64,000 bases of DNA from Inonotus obliquus. Lineage: Eukaryota > Basidiomycota > Agaricomycetes > Hymenochaetales > Hymenochaetaceae. A program made the position numbers and the translations under genes. Location of the stretch: positions 620,001-684,000 of the forward strand of contig JAJHTX010000013.1 of NCBI GenBank assembly GCA_032164295.1, read 5' to 3'. Of this stretch, positions 11,128 to 23,400 are shown in pieces; the stretch's first letter is position 1; each line of letters opens with the position of its first letter. The notes under the pieces are model-generated. The model was not told where the DNA came from and did not search any database. It worked only from the letters and a program-made list of their open reading frames with translations.

Positions 11128-13814
11128 TCAATACCCCTCCTCCTCTTTCAATGTAAATGCGAAGGGACCTCCGAACCTACTTGGTGGCGGCCCACCGAGA
11201 GGCTGATCAGCCATACTCGGCCTTGGTCTGAAGCTCTCTCTTCTCCTATTCCTCGCGCTCCTCGCTGGAGTCCTCCCAGGCGTTCGCCTGGCCTTACCCG
11301 GGGAGCTGAACCCACCCTTCCGAGTTGATGCTGCTCCCCGAGTACGAGAAGCGACCGCAGTAACACCCATCAACGTGAACGTCTTGCCAGAAGTTGTCCC
11401 GGTGGATGCAGAGGCTGATGCAGGACGTCCAACACCTCGTTGCAAAGAGGATGGATGTCCAAGGCCTATTGCACCCACTCCACGCGCGCTTTTCTGCTTT
11501 GTTGGTATAGAAGATGGAGGATGACTCTTGGCCGCACTGCTTCCAGGGCGAGGAGCAGAAGCAGCCGAAGGTGTCCTCATAGTCTTCTTCAGAGTACCAG
11601 TCCCGCTGCTACCAGCTCCGGCATTGATATTTCCGGCTCGAATATTCCCAAGGGGTGCCCTACTCGATGGAGCGGTAGATCCTTCATTCTTCGTAACAGA
11701 CCTGGTGACCGGACGCGCCTTTACAGTCCCACTTGTTGTCGACACCACTCGCGCTCGCTTCGCAGGGTTCGACTCCGAATCTGAGCTCGTGCTTCTTGAC
11801 ACGGTTCGCTTTGATCCTATTTGAGGGGTCGTAGATCGAGGAGGAACAGACCCCGCTCTTGGCTTGGTGCGTGAATTGTCTCTAGCTGTCGCACCGAGGG
11901 ATTCGAGAACCTCCAGCATACGGGCTCCGTTGACAAGGAAAGGCTTGCCTTCAGACTCTTCCCATGCAGGTAAAGATAACAGTAGTTCTTGCTCAAGCTG
12001 ATATAAGGCATCAACCAATCAGATATTACTCGCGAGAGCGGCATAGATTTTTACTTACTCTTGGTTTCTCCCTAGAAACGCGTTTTCGCATCTTCTCTTC
12101 ACGAAGTAATCTGCCGGGATCCCGAGGGCCCCTGCCGAGTAACCTGCTCTGATCTTGGGCTGCAGCCACAAGCTCCTTTTCTCCTTCACAAATTTCGAAG
12201 TACTTTCGGATACTTGTTAGTAACGGAGCCTTTCTTCGTCGTTCCTCTTTCAGACGTTGGATCTCCTCTTCGTGAGTAGTTAGAAGATCCTCAGAGTGCT
12301 CGTCTAAGAGAATAAGTCAGCGAGTTATGAGCCTTGAAAGAAGAGGGTGAACGAACCATCAGTGAAAGGCGTAAACTCCGCTCTCTCGTCCTCACCGTAC
12401 ATGAGCTCATCCCAAAGTGCCTCAACTTCCACACGCGCATTACCAATGAAGACGCCCATCCGTTCTCTCTTCAACTCTAACATCCTCTCTAATTCTTCCT
12501 CATACGCCCTGACAATCGCTTCCGTACTTCCGCGGTTATTCTCCACGAACTCATCAATATCCGCGTCCTCAACGCCTAATCGCTTCCAGAGCGCTTCGAG
12601 CTGGTCGTACATTGCCTGGATATGCGTCTCGCGTCGCTTCTTGATGTCTTCCAGCTCTGCCCTGGCCTGCTCCGCCCACTGCATTAATTCAACCGTGGGT
12701 TGAACGCCTTCAAGACCGAGGAGTGGATTGGATTCTACCGATTTACCTTCCGCCTCCGCTTCGTCCACCCGGGCCAGGAACTTGACATATATCCCATTAT
12801 AGTTGGGAGCAGGTTCGGGATCCAGGACTAGTGAAGCACCGCTGCCTCGATGACAAGGTGTAGGAGTCGCGAGAGACGAACTGGAAGGCACGGAAGACAC
12901 AAAGGGGTCTCCAGGTTTGAAAGAAATGGAAGGGACTCGGGGTGGAGGTGGCTTTAAAGATGTAGATGGCGCAGAGAATAAATCTTCGTCGTCACAAGAA
13001 AGCGGTGGAATATCCAGTTCTGAGTACAGCCAGTCCATCTGTAGGAAAGTGGCCGACAACTGTTGAAGTCGGCGATTCTAGAAAAGTCACATTAGCGAGA
13101 TCCTCCAGAAGCAAAGTATACAGATGTACTGACGATCTCGCCCTTTCCACGGGCTAGCTCCTTCTCGACCTTGGAGAATCGCTCGGGAGTGACTTCGCGA
13201 AGTGGCTGGTTGTCCGAGACACTTTCGCCATACGCTGGAGGAGGCTCGGTCAAGTCCAAGGAAAAGAACTCAGGTCCGAGGGTGTTCGAGAGCGATGATA
13301 TCCTATTCGAGAGGTTGGTAAGCTGTTCCACTTTGGCCCTGTATAACTGCAAGCGATGAACCGAAGATGAGTGGGTATTAGTGCGCGGATCCTGCAATTA
13401 GCTCGAATAGAGACTCACATGATCGAGCTTCTCGAGATGTTGGTTCAACATCTCGTGCCGCACGGGCAGTACTTGTTGCTTTCTTAACTCCCCTACACTG
13501 GCAGAAACGACTTTGACGTGACCGCCCAGTGCCTTTGCGTACTTGAGGCATTCACGTTCCACACCGTCACACTTCACCATCCAGTTGTCGACCTCCTGTC
13601 GCCGCAGATCGATCTGCTCCTCCACGCAGGTTGCTAGCCGTTGATGAAGCGAGTTCAGCTCATCCGTGAGTGCGGACTGTGGTAGACCGAGCTGAGCATG
13701 GAGGGTCGGTAGCAGCTCAGTTTGTGTCTGAAGGTGCTTATGTAGTGAGTCAAGCAGAGATGAGATGGTCAGCGGTGGCTCTGTGGCCGATCTTGATGGC
13801 GAAGAGTCGCCCAT
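11128..13814 (-). CDS. ASE1: Ase1/PRC1/MAP65-family microtubule bundling protein
   Basis: The protein crosslinks antiparallel microtubules at the anaphase spindle midzone. The five exons are 13419-13814, 13134-13346, 12357-13077, 12303-12356 excluded as intron so that exon four is 12059-12303, and 11128-11997. They join in phase to 814 aa. The N-terminal ~200 residues are helical and fit the dimerising rod. MDWLYSELDIPP, LEALWKRLGVEDADIDEF and a VEALWDELMYGEDERAEF stretch match the spectrin-like microtubule-binding core of the family. The PRC1-like signature continues as EEEIQRLKEERRKAPLL and LLREEKMRKRV up to about residue 525. The last ~290 residues are basic, Ser/Thr/Pro-rich and probably disordered, with SPGKARRTPGRTP-like sites that would suit Cdk control, as known for Ase1. 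The gene is divergent from the kinase gene across 307 bp and convergent with polymerase epsilon. Confidence 0.88.
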
Positions 13815-14121
13815 CGCTCTGTTGGTTGTTTGTGAGGATGTCGCTGTTGAGAATGAAGAGTGGCAAGTACGCGACGATGAACAACTGAAGTTGCCATATT
13901 AAGCAGACGTGTTTATTACATAATCAATGGCACGCTGTCGGCACTAACTATTGAACAGCACTCTTTCTTCCTCAACGTCGTCTACAAACGACACTCACAT
14001 CTGGTCCTCTCCGGACACTCGGCGCTGAACTACTTAATACCTCTCATCTTCCTCTTCCTTTAGGCCCCCGCGCCTGTTCCATTCTCTTGTTTCCTTTTCT
14101 CTGTCTGTAATATCATCCTTT
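13815..14121. promoter_or_regulatory. Divergent promoter between the Ase1 and kinase genes
   Basis: This 307-bp region separates two divergent start codons. The stretch just before the kinase ATG is pyrimidine-rich (about 14040-14120), which is common upstream of fungal start sites. No specific binding site was identified. Confidence 0.5.
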
Positions 14122-17100
14122 ATGTCGAGCCAGGGCCATAAATACTCTGCCTCCGTTTCCCAAAACCATAAAGCTCAGCTCGCAAATGCGTACAATGAGC
14201 TCGGAAAGGAGCTTTCTTCGACAAAAATAAAGGTCGTCGGGAACTATACCCTTGGGAGAGTCATCGGTGAAGGTAAGAGTGATAGAGCCCACGAGTGTTA
14301 CATCTGTTTACCCGACCGATTACAGGCACCTATGGCACGGTGAGGTTGGGTACGCACAGGCTCACCTCAACCCGGGTCGCCATCAAACAGATACCAAAGG
14401 CGATGTCTGCTGCCCTCACTCGTGAAATACATCATCATCGCCGCCTTCACCACCCTCATGTATGTAAATTGTACGAAGTCATTGCAACAGAGTCCTATAT
14501 TTGGCTCGTCACCGAGCTTTGCTCTGGTGGCGAGTTATTCGATTACCTCGCTGAGAAGGGGCGCCTATCCGAGGAAGAGTCGCGTACCATCTTTGGTCAA
14601 CTCTGTCTCGCTGTTGCATACATTCATGAGAAGGGCGTAGTTCATCGAGACCTCAAATTGGAAAACGTCCTCCTGGACGAACGATGCAGAGTCAAACTCG
14701 GAGACTTTGGCTTTACTCGAGAGTTCGAACGAGGTTGCTTGCTTGATACATATTGTGGCACTACTGGGTAGGCCCTGTTATGCACCAAAAGTTATGTCGC
14801 CTTTTCTAAAATTCATCCAGCTATGCTGCACCGGAGATGTTAATGGGCAAAAAATACCTCGGACCAGGTGACGTCACGCATCCTCTCCCGCATTGAAACT
14901 TGATGTACTCAACGTGCTATTGATTCGCAGAGGTTGACATCTGGTCAATGGGCATCATCCTATACTGCCTCTTAACAGGGACATTGCCCTTTGACGACGA
15001 CGACGAGTCTATCATGCGAGAAAAGATCATCATCGGCGAGTTCGACAATCCAGAATGGCTATCTGCAGGTATGGCATTGCTTATTAAACGTGTCTATGTA
15101 TCCTGAATCGATGTCATTCGCCACGTAGACGCGCAAGACCTAATCCACAACCTACTCCAGCATGACCCTGCGAAACGCCTAGCGATACCCCAAATCCTTG
15201 CTCACCCGTGGTTTTCACGCCCTTCTGATCCCACGTCGGCCACGAGTGCTACCTTCCCTGTTACGTCAAATGGATCATTACCTGCACCCTCTGACACGTC
15301 AAACTCAGCACAACACCTCCCGTCACCATCCACTTCGGAAGCCAGCTTCCACTCCGCTCCCTCCCAGCCCGCACAGGCCTCGCCGATTACTCCAAATGGC
15401 TCCTTCGCTACTGTAGATGATGTAAGCTTCGACAGCAATGCGAGCCAGGCTACCGTAAGACAAAAGCCGAGGAAACATGATGCTACCGAATCATGGAGCA
15501 AGAAGTCCATGAAGGACAAGGGAAGCAAGAAATCGACAGCCTTCGAAGAGGTAGACATTTCAAAGCTCGACAATACATCCAGGGATGCTTCGCGCTCACG
15601 AGAGCCTTCTCCATCACAGAAACCGCTTCCAAGTCCCTTCACAAGTCACTCAGCTCCGCCACCTACGTACCCTCCTCGGACACCCGCTCGCACCAAGCGT
15701 CGTTCAGTCTCGTCTATTCTTTCACAACCTTCCTCGCCCGTATCAGATATCCATCAGATCAATTATCCTCCGCAAGACTTTGCCGCACTGCTTCGTACAC
15801 CAGCTCCGCTTCTCTTCTCTACTCCACTTGAGCGTTCTTTGTTGAATAGCTTGAGTACACTCGGATTTGACATTGGGCAGATGGTGCACTCTGTCCTGAG
15901 CGATGCATGCGATGCGAGTGGTGCCATCTGGTGGATGCTTAAACGCAAGGCCGAGAAGAAAGCACTAGATTCGACCTTTAAGAAGTCCAAAGAATCCGAA
16001 GCACATGGAGAAGTAGAAACGGAAATCGAAACAGAGCTCGAAGTCGGTCCAAACCCGACTCCCAGCCTTGGTCATGGTTCAAGTGTACCTGACTCTCCGG
16101 CAGCAGTGGACTTGGCAATGAAGAGCAAGATTGACCAATCACACTCTGCGCCCGAGCTGACATTTGTTCCGCCAACGCCAACTGCGCCGGTTACTCAAAG
16201 AGAGCAGCAAGAGCAGCAGAGGAGCAAGGCGGCTTCTCCACCCGTAACACCTCCGCGTTCCAAGTCTCCACGTTCATATCTTTCTCCTACACCAACGTCT
16301 ATGGATTCGAGTAAATCCACTCCATCTACACCCGGTGCAAAAGACAAGGATGGCTCAAAGGTACGGAGTAATGGTAAACCACGCTCAGGCAGCGTAAGCA
16401 TCGTACAACGCGCAACGATGACAGCTCTGGAGGCGGCCGGTTTGGTGCGTAAACGATCCACTGAGGCAGTCAAGGAGAAGGAGGACAGGAAGAAGGAAGA
16501 AGACAAGGAGCGCGATCGAAGGGAGAAAGATGATAAGCGAGAGCGCGCGTCCTCGTCTTTAGAATCTCGCAACGGACAAACGAATGGACCCGCACGTCTT
16601 ACGAAGTCACCTCCAATTCGCCCGGTGAGGGATACTCCACCACCGCCTTCAACTCCGGAGCATGAAAGGATGGTTCCGACACACCTCCCTAGCTCGTCTC
16701 CTTGGGTCCCAGTTGCCAGATCCTCTACCTTTGCCGCACCAACACCTGCCAACTCTCCCGGAAATACTAACGACTTTGGTGACAACAAATTCTCAGCTCC
16801 TATGCGCAACCGCAGCAGCCTCCTCACAACCTTCCGTATGTGGTTTAATGAGGACCGGAAAGGCAAGAGAAAGGCTGCAGTTCCTGCTCCGGTAAATATT
16901 TCCGCCAACCCCGCAAGCGGTGGTGTTCCTGCTTCACCTAGAGGGGCTCGCGGTGGCGGTGGAGGAACGTTCAAGCGACGTGGTGGGTGGAATGGGCCGA
17001 AACCACGTGCGAAAAGGGCATCTATCTCTTCACGTCGCTCGAGCAGTGTGAACTCACGCCGGTCGTCCGTTGCGTCCATGCAGATGATTCTGGAAGCACA

Positions 17101-18175
17101 TCACCACGGGATGGTCGACATCTCACGCCAAAGAAGCGACGCGAGCCGACGTTCGTTCACGCCAAATTCAGAAGCGGAACGAGAGGTTCACTCGTCTAGA
17201 CCTTCGTCGATACGAAGCTATAGTATGCAAGGCCGTCATAGGAAGTCTCCGTCCGGGGGATCGAGTGGCTCAACGGCGCGGTATGGACGTGGGACGTCTC
17301 CGCTCAACAAGTACCACCGTCGTGCAGGGTCGAGCTCATCGACTCGCGTTGTGAGACAAGCGAGAGCATCTCAGGGTGCGGCTAATCGTCCGGCTCATGT
17401 TCGTTCAAACTCGACCACGTCGTCAATCCACTCACTACCGTCATCTCGTCCAGGATCGTTTTACGATGCCTCGGAAGGTGAGGGCCAAAGGACAGCTTCT
17501 CCCTTCAGATCACAAGACGACGGTTCCAGACGATCAAGCTACAATACTGTCCTTCTTGCGCAAAAGAAGCACACTCCGCTGGGTGCACCGAGCTTCATGA
17601 CGTCCGTAAGCAGATCAAGCTGGAAGAAGGCATGGGGAATTGAGCCTCCCGGGTGGCAATCCCGTCCTTCCCAATTCCCGGTGGAAGTCCTCGCAATCTC
17701 ACCTGCTCCAGATCAACCAATGACAATCCGAGACGTCTTCTCCGGTCGACAATCCATCAACCTCGGGGACGAATCGGACTGGGTAGACGAAGACGACGAT
17801 TTCCCTGCTTTCGCAGGCGGATTAGGACAAATCCCGACTAACAAATCGTCTTCTTTATCCACCACTTTCAAAGTTCGGCAGAACTTCGAGCCTACAGTGC
17901 AACTTTCGCCTGCTCCGAGGACGGGTGGACGTGCTACGAGGAGAGGTGGAAGAGGTGGCGCTGGACGTGGAGGCACACGTGCGAGGGCGGGACATTCACC
18001 GATTACGGGTACTATGCCTTTGCCTGGATCCGATGGTATATTTGACGTCCAGTCCGAACCGTCCAAGACGTCTATTAATGAGTCGCGAATGAGTCGTCGA
18101 ACTCTTCCCAATGGTCGATCTGCTCCTGCGTTCAGATCCGCCATCGTCGAGGAGGACGAAGAGGAGGAGGAGTGA
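14122..18175 (+). CDS. CAMK-type Ser/Thr protein kinase with a long disordered tail, possibly Kin4-like
   Basis: The five exons are 14122-14272, 14326-14767, 14821-14867, 14931-15068 and 15129-18175. They join in phase to 1274 aa. The kinase domain (about residues 40-295) is complete: GEGTYGTV glycine loop, VAIKQ lysine, HRDLKLENVLL near residue 158, DFGFTRE near 177, YCGTTGYAAPE activation segment, VDIWSMGIILYCLLTG and a closing AHPWF. This pattern is CAMK/CAMKL. The YCGTT-YAAPE segment and the DDDDE stretch remind me of Kin4-like kinases, but the subfamily is an inference. The remaining ~980 residues are mostly Ser/Pro/Arg-rich and disordered. A short conserved-looking helical island stands near residues 505-560 (FSTPLERSLLNSLSTLGF, then IWWMLKRKAEKK). 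A GIEPPGW island and an acidic DEDDDFPAF lie near the end, before an RGG-rich patch. The last codons are a run of Asp/Glu. Confidence 0.85.
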
Positions 18176-18827
18176 ACTATCCGTCTATTCATCCATACAC
18201 TCGAATGACTATCCGTCTATCACCCGCATTCTTGCCATCGCTTCACTTCATCATCATGATTAGCATCCACACGCATATGAATATGAAGAACTTATCATTT
18301 CCTCTCCGTCTACTATCCTCCCTACATTTCCACCCATTTCTTGGATACGTACGTATTTGCATTTTATTCGCTTTCGTCGACATGAAACAATCGTACTATA
18401 TTTATTCCTTTTTCCACTTCGTTCTTCCTCTTACGTCTTAACCTAACCTTTTCTTTTTCTTTTCCTCGAGCTGTCTCACAATCACACAATCGCACGCTTT
18501 CGTCTTCCTTCTCCTTCTACTCTACATAGTTGCTATTATTTTCTACCTCCTCTTCCTAGTTCCCCCCTCTTTAACTCTTTCTACGCGGCGGACGGTTCTC
18601 GCTGGCGGACCATTTTCTCCTCGATACACCTCCCGGATTCCCTCTTACTATCACAGTTACCAGTATCTATCAGTCTTACATTGCTTTCGATCGCCTTTTG
18701 GCCTTTGCTTCTTGTATATCTGGAACAATAATATTATGTAATAGAATTGCCGCTGCACATTTCTCTCTCTTGTCCCAGGGCATATACATAATAGATCGGA
18801 TAGCCGACTCTGTTCTATTCATGCCTG
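18176..18827. other. Convergent intergenic region, pyrimidine-rich
   Basis: This lies between the kinase stop and the F-box stop and is strongly T/C-rich on the plus strand. Open frames here are compositional and resemble no family. It most likely holds the two 3' untranslated regions. Confidence 0.5.
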
Positions 18828-20051
18828 TCATCCATATAACTGGGCTGCAACCCTCGTCCAATCATCTTCAAAATCGCACATCCGCATAAACCCCCACACC
18901 ACCTTCCTAAGACTCGAAGGCACACTCCTATTCCTATTCCTACCCTCCGCTTCCTCTTTACGATCCCTATCACTGCTACGATCAAGACGCTTGCCCTCCA
19001 GACAGGTCTCACGAAAGCCTTCATCATTATCCATCATCGATAGACACGAATGGCATTCTCCCGACCAGAGGTAAGTGTCCTGAATATTCTCGAAGGAACG
19101 AATGCCATTCTCGACGCCTACTGTAACCTCAACGGTGTGTAGATTTGAGAGTGGGGAGAGGCGGGAAGCATAGAGTGTCTAACAACAACAATCAAAGCAG
19201 AGATATGAGCTCGGATTAACTCCAGTTAGATAAGATATACGAGAGAAAAGAACGTACAGGTAATCCATTCCCATCTTCATAAACAATCCTTCTCCCAACC
19301 ACACTCCTCGGGTCCGCAAACCATGGTATCGAACATGTAAAACAATAATTACACCATACAGCCGGTTGTCTTAACCTTAATATCTCGAGGTTTGGGACTG
19401 CCTCTGCAATGAGGCGCATCACTTCCGGACTCGGGTACATCTCATAGTAAATCTCCAACAGTCTTATCGACGACTGCGATTGCGAGGTAGAGGCGGCAGG
19501 GATGGGCGACTGGTTGAATGCGGAAAGATGAATACGACATTGAGCCAACGCCTTCATATAATCCGCGAAAGCAGGTCTATAATCGATATCGAGGAAAAAG
19601 TCGCCCGGCACAGGAAGGACAACTCGAACATCTCTCAACTTCCGAAACCTCCCAAGAAACGTTCTTGCTCCTCTCAATTCCTGGTCTGAGTCCATGGATC
19701 CATGCCAAACAACCGACCTATAACATTAACTGATCTGCAAACCCATACAAATAGGTAATATTACTTGCTCACTCACGTCGTATATCTAAAAACAAACGCA
19801 TACTTCTCCGAGTAAACCTCCCAATCATCTTCACTCAAAATCTTCAATACCCTAAACCAATGCCTCAAGGTCATATCCCTCAGAGCTCTGGAAGCCATCG
19901 AGAAACCTTCTACATCTTTCCAAGACGACTTGACAAAGTTATCACTATTCGACATCTCCGAGTCTTGAGATGCCTCAGTCGACCTGTTTCCTGAAGGTGA
20001 CGTCAAGAAGTACGATATCCTCCATAATAGTTCATCAGGGAGAGATAGCAT
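18828..20051 (-). CDS. F-box protein of the fungal F-box/LRR-like type
   Basis: The three exons are 19777-20051, 19258-19717 and 18828-19178. They join in phase to 361 aa. The N-terminus MLSLPDELLWRISYFL is an F-box start, which binds Skp1 in SCF ubiquitin ligases. The second exon opens with SVVWHGSMDSD and runs into RKLRDVRVVLP and VPNLEILRLRQP, a weak leucine-rich-repeat-like pattern typical of expanded agaricomycete F-box families. The third exon (TLYASRLSPLSNLHTVEVTVG onward) continues the same pattern and ends DDWTRVAAQLYG. Introns are 59 bp and 79 bp with good GT-AG ends. The substrate is unknown. The start codon lies only 79 bp from the 3' end of the LINE array, so most of the native promoter has been displaced. 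Confidence 0.72.
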
Positions 20052-20129
20052 GCGGATATTCGCTATACGTGATTTAAGGACGTTTGTTCAACTTCCAGGT
20101 GATGGCAGCGAAGTTCTGGATGGGATGGT
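20052..20129. promoter_or_regulatory. Residual 5' flank of the F-box gene
   Basis: This 78-bp stretch is the only host sequence between the F-box start codon and the 3' end of LINE E1. The last bases (GGATGGGATG) abut the GTGTGGGTT junction motif. Confidence 0.5.
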
Positions 20130-20163
20130 GTGGGTTCAACAATATTTCATTTGTATTAATAAG

Positions 20164-20180
20164 AATGGCTTGTGACCATT
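20164..20180 (-). other. 3' tail hairpin of E1
   Basis: In element sense AATGGT-CACAA-GCCATT forms six pairs, the last being T-G, 28 nt before the junction motif. Confidence 0.75.
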
Positions 20181-20437
20181 TACAAACTAAGCCTTAGCAG
20201 GGTAAACTAAAACGAGCAAAGCAAAAGAAAAGAAGACCTCCCACATTTCAAGTGCGAAAAACGGGTACAGTCAGAAACCTCCCACATTCCAAAAAGAAAA
20301 ACGGGTACAGTTAGAAACCTCCCACATTCCAAACAAGAAAAACGAGTACAGTCACCCTCCGCTCTGTTCTTCACTGTAGCCATGAGTCGGGACAAAGAAA
20401 ACATCACCCCCGCGGGGATGTAAAACCGTATCCTACT

Positions 20438-23400
20438 TCACGGTGGTTTGAACACTTCAACCAAGCGAGTAGTCGAAGCGAGCATGTTGTTGAAACGGTG
20501 GAACCAATCCAGCGTCCGTGCTTGAGGAAAGAAGCCCCAATATCTTGGGCACTCCAGTAAACGATGAGATATCGTATCCAGGACTTCGCAGTCTACACAG
20601 TCCGCGTTCGCGTCGGTAAGGCGTGACATGAATTCCCCTATTGCTGAAACTCCAGCCAAAAGGCGGAGAGCCGTAGTTTCTCCTACTCGGGAGATGGTTG
20701 CATGAGTAATGTAAATGGGGACCGGGCGCGGGTTAGAAATGATAAGCCTTTGCGATGGTGTCTCTATGGTGTGGTATGACGCAGTTCGCGCTTGAAGTAG
20801 GAGCGTCTTCCATGCCTCGATCGTGTCTTGTCGGGCGGAAATCTTGACGCCATTGACCGAGACGGCCGGAAATAAAACGTACTCGTCCTCCTCTAAGGGA
20901 GGCTTGGCGGGGAAGGAGCGAGTGGGGCAAACTCGAAAGGAAAAAAAGGCCCCAGACTGTGCCGTCGCACTAGTGAACTGTTCAATAATAGCTAGGACTG
21001 TAGAGTCCGGTGAAAGTAGATCCGTTCGAAAAGAAACTGGAACGTAAATACGAATGGGGATTATGCGTACGTATGTAAACAGGTGAGTCAGAAAAAGAGA
21101 CATAAACTTAGCCAAGGAGACTAAAACTAAAGAAAAAGAATCCAAGTCCTGCGTTGCCTGGTAAGCGATCTGCTTTTCCAGCATACCATTACCATTATCC
21201 GACCAGACCTCCACTCTTCTCGGCCTTTCAGATGAAAATACCCATACGGTTGGGCCTTGCTCCCTCTGTGGATGCTCCAGTATATGGGCCGTAGCCCTGT
21301 GCCACCTTGAACGGTGTTCCGGACTCGGGAAATGTGTAATGGGAAGCATGGGGCGACGCACGATACTCCTCCAATATTCTATCCGCACCGGTGGGGATCC
21401 AAGTCGGCTAGCCTCTATCCTGGCATTCTGAGTTTCCGCGGTGTAGGCCATAGTAAGGACTATCGGGGGAACACCTGCGAGGACTTCCATAATGTCCGTC
21501 CTGGTGAGTGGGAGCCAGTCGCCCATGTCCATAAGCGCCCGCCTGTGAATCGCCTCAAAGCGGACCGCAAGTTCCGGCTGCTTAGTCATCCAGATAGGCG
21601 CTCCCCACGCCATAACCGGGACCAGCACGTTCTGGTAATACTTTCGCATCGTCTTGAGTCGAGCGCCCCGCGCACGACTAGTCATCCACCGAAGCGCGTT
21701 CCACGTGTGTTTAGCCGCATTACATCTGGAAGTAATGTGCGGTTTGAAGCTCCCTGTGTAGGACATCTCTATGCCCAGCCACTTCAACACATCCCCCGCC
21801 CATTCAATCTGCATGCCATTCAAGTTCAAAGGGGCGTTTAGGATGCTTCTGTGCCTTCCCTTAACGATGCCCTTGATAGACGCCGGGTCAATATGCAGGC
21901 CTATAGCTGTCAGCGCTGCCTCTACTCTTCTCATGCCTTCCTGGGTGGAGAGGAGAAGTCGGAACGCGTTCCTCCCGTGAGTGAGGAGCAGGCCGTCATC
22001 CATGTAGAAGAAAAGTGTCAGGTCGAGATGTCTGAGCGCTATATTGGCTGCTATGTTAGCCAAAACTGGGGACATGGGGGATCCCTGCGGGACGCCTATG
22101 TTCAGCTTGATAAACCAGGCCGACCGTTGACCGTTGAAGGAGAAAGCAATTTGGCGCTGCTCCGTGAAACGAGTAATAACGTTCGTCCACGATTGCGGGA
22201 CCCCTAACTCGTCCAGGCTGTTTCGTAAAACTTCCGGACGGACTGTATCGAAGAAGCCCTGAATGTCAAAGCCCACCATTGCATACGTTTCCTCCTCGTC
22301 CTGAGATGCCGCCAACAGCGCATGCCATGCCGTCATGACCGATGCGCCGCGTCTCCCTCCAAACTGTCTCTTGTCAAAGAGAGGATTATAGTGGAGCATG
22401 GCCTGCAGCCGTGTCGCAATCACTCTCTCGAAGACCTTCGCTAGGACTTCCTCAACGCAGATGGGGCGATAGGCCCTAGGCGTGTCTAGTGGGTATGGTT
22501 TGGGTTTACGTACCATGGCCACGACCGATCGTTTCAGTTCCGCAGGAAAACAGCCCGTGTCTATCATACCGTTGAAGAGATGTGTGAAACATGCGAGGTG
22601 ACGCCGGATAACCCACTCCAGTGCCTGAAAGGACATGCCGGAGGGACCTGGCGCACTATTAGTAGGCATGCCGCTGAGAGCGATAAGGACCTCGCTTTCA
22701 GTTATGTCGTGCTGCCGCCCGATTGAGCGAAGGGGGACGTCCACAATAGAGTCCCTTCTTTCCGGAAAGTAATGTTGACGGAAAGCCTGAGCGATTTCGA
22801 CATGTCTAACCGCTCTAAAAGGAGCCACCAAGGAAGGGATGTTGACCTTTCGTCGTGGTAGGCCTGCCCTATGGAAAGACCATGGGGATGCGTTGCCCGC
22901 TTCTTCGCGCCGCTTGCAATACCATGCCTCACGTCTGTCGCGCAACCAGAACAAGAGATCCGGGGCATTCTCCCTCACCCGACGGTCACACTCCTCATCC
23001 CACCATTTCTCCTTCCTTTGGGAGGTTGTCTCATAGGTTAGGGCGCTTGTTGCTTGTTGAGCGCTAGTCCAGAACCTCGACACCCAAGCAGAAACAGACG
23101 CCTCACTTCGAAAGCTATCTTCCCAAAACACGCTTGGGACCATGTATTCCAGTTCCGCCGCCCATGCTTCAGCTTTGTCATTGGGAATGCCCATGCGAAC
23201 CAGGCTGGCCCGGTTGAATACTCCAGTAAAGTCTGCGACCAAAATTTTATGTTGTCGAGCCGTACCGGTATTCCTGACAGCGCGCCACGTCGACCGCAAG
23301 TCTGGAAGCGTGCCTGGTGTGAAGAACATAACATCTGGGTGAGTACCACTACCTCTTTGCATTCCATGACACGTGATGACTCTAGGATCATCAGCGCATG

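Noticed and set aside
16195..17079. 294-aa minus-strand open frame across the kinase tail
   Set aside because: It is antisense to the Ser/Arg/Pro-rich tail of a well-supported spliced kinase gene and is compositional only.
18172..18441. 89-aa plus-strand frame after the kinase gene
   Set aside because: Pyrimidine-rich 3' flank with biased composition, no family resemblance and no gene signals.
21314..21841. Long plus-strand open frames across the LINE ORF2 and ORF1 regions of all copies
   Set aside because: They are shadows of the GC-rich LINE coding strand. They recur at the same relative positions with frame breaks and show no independent domain.
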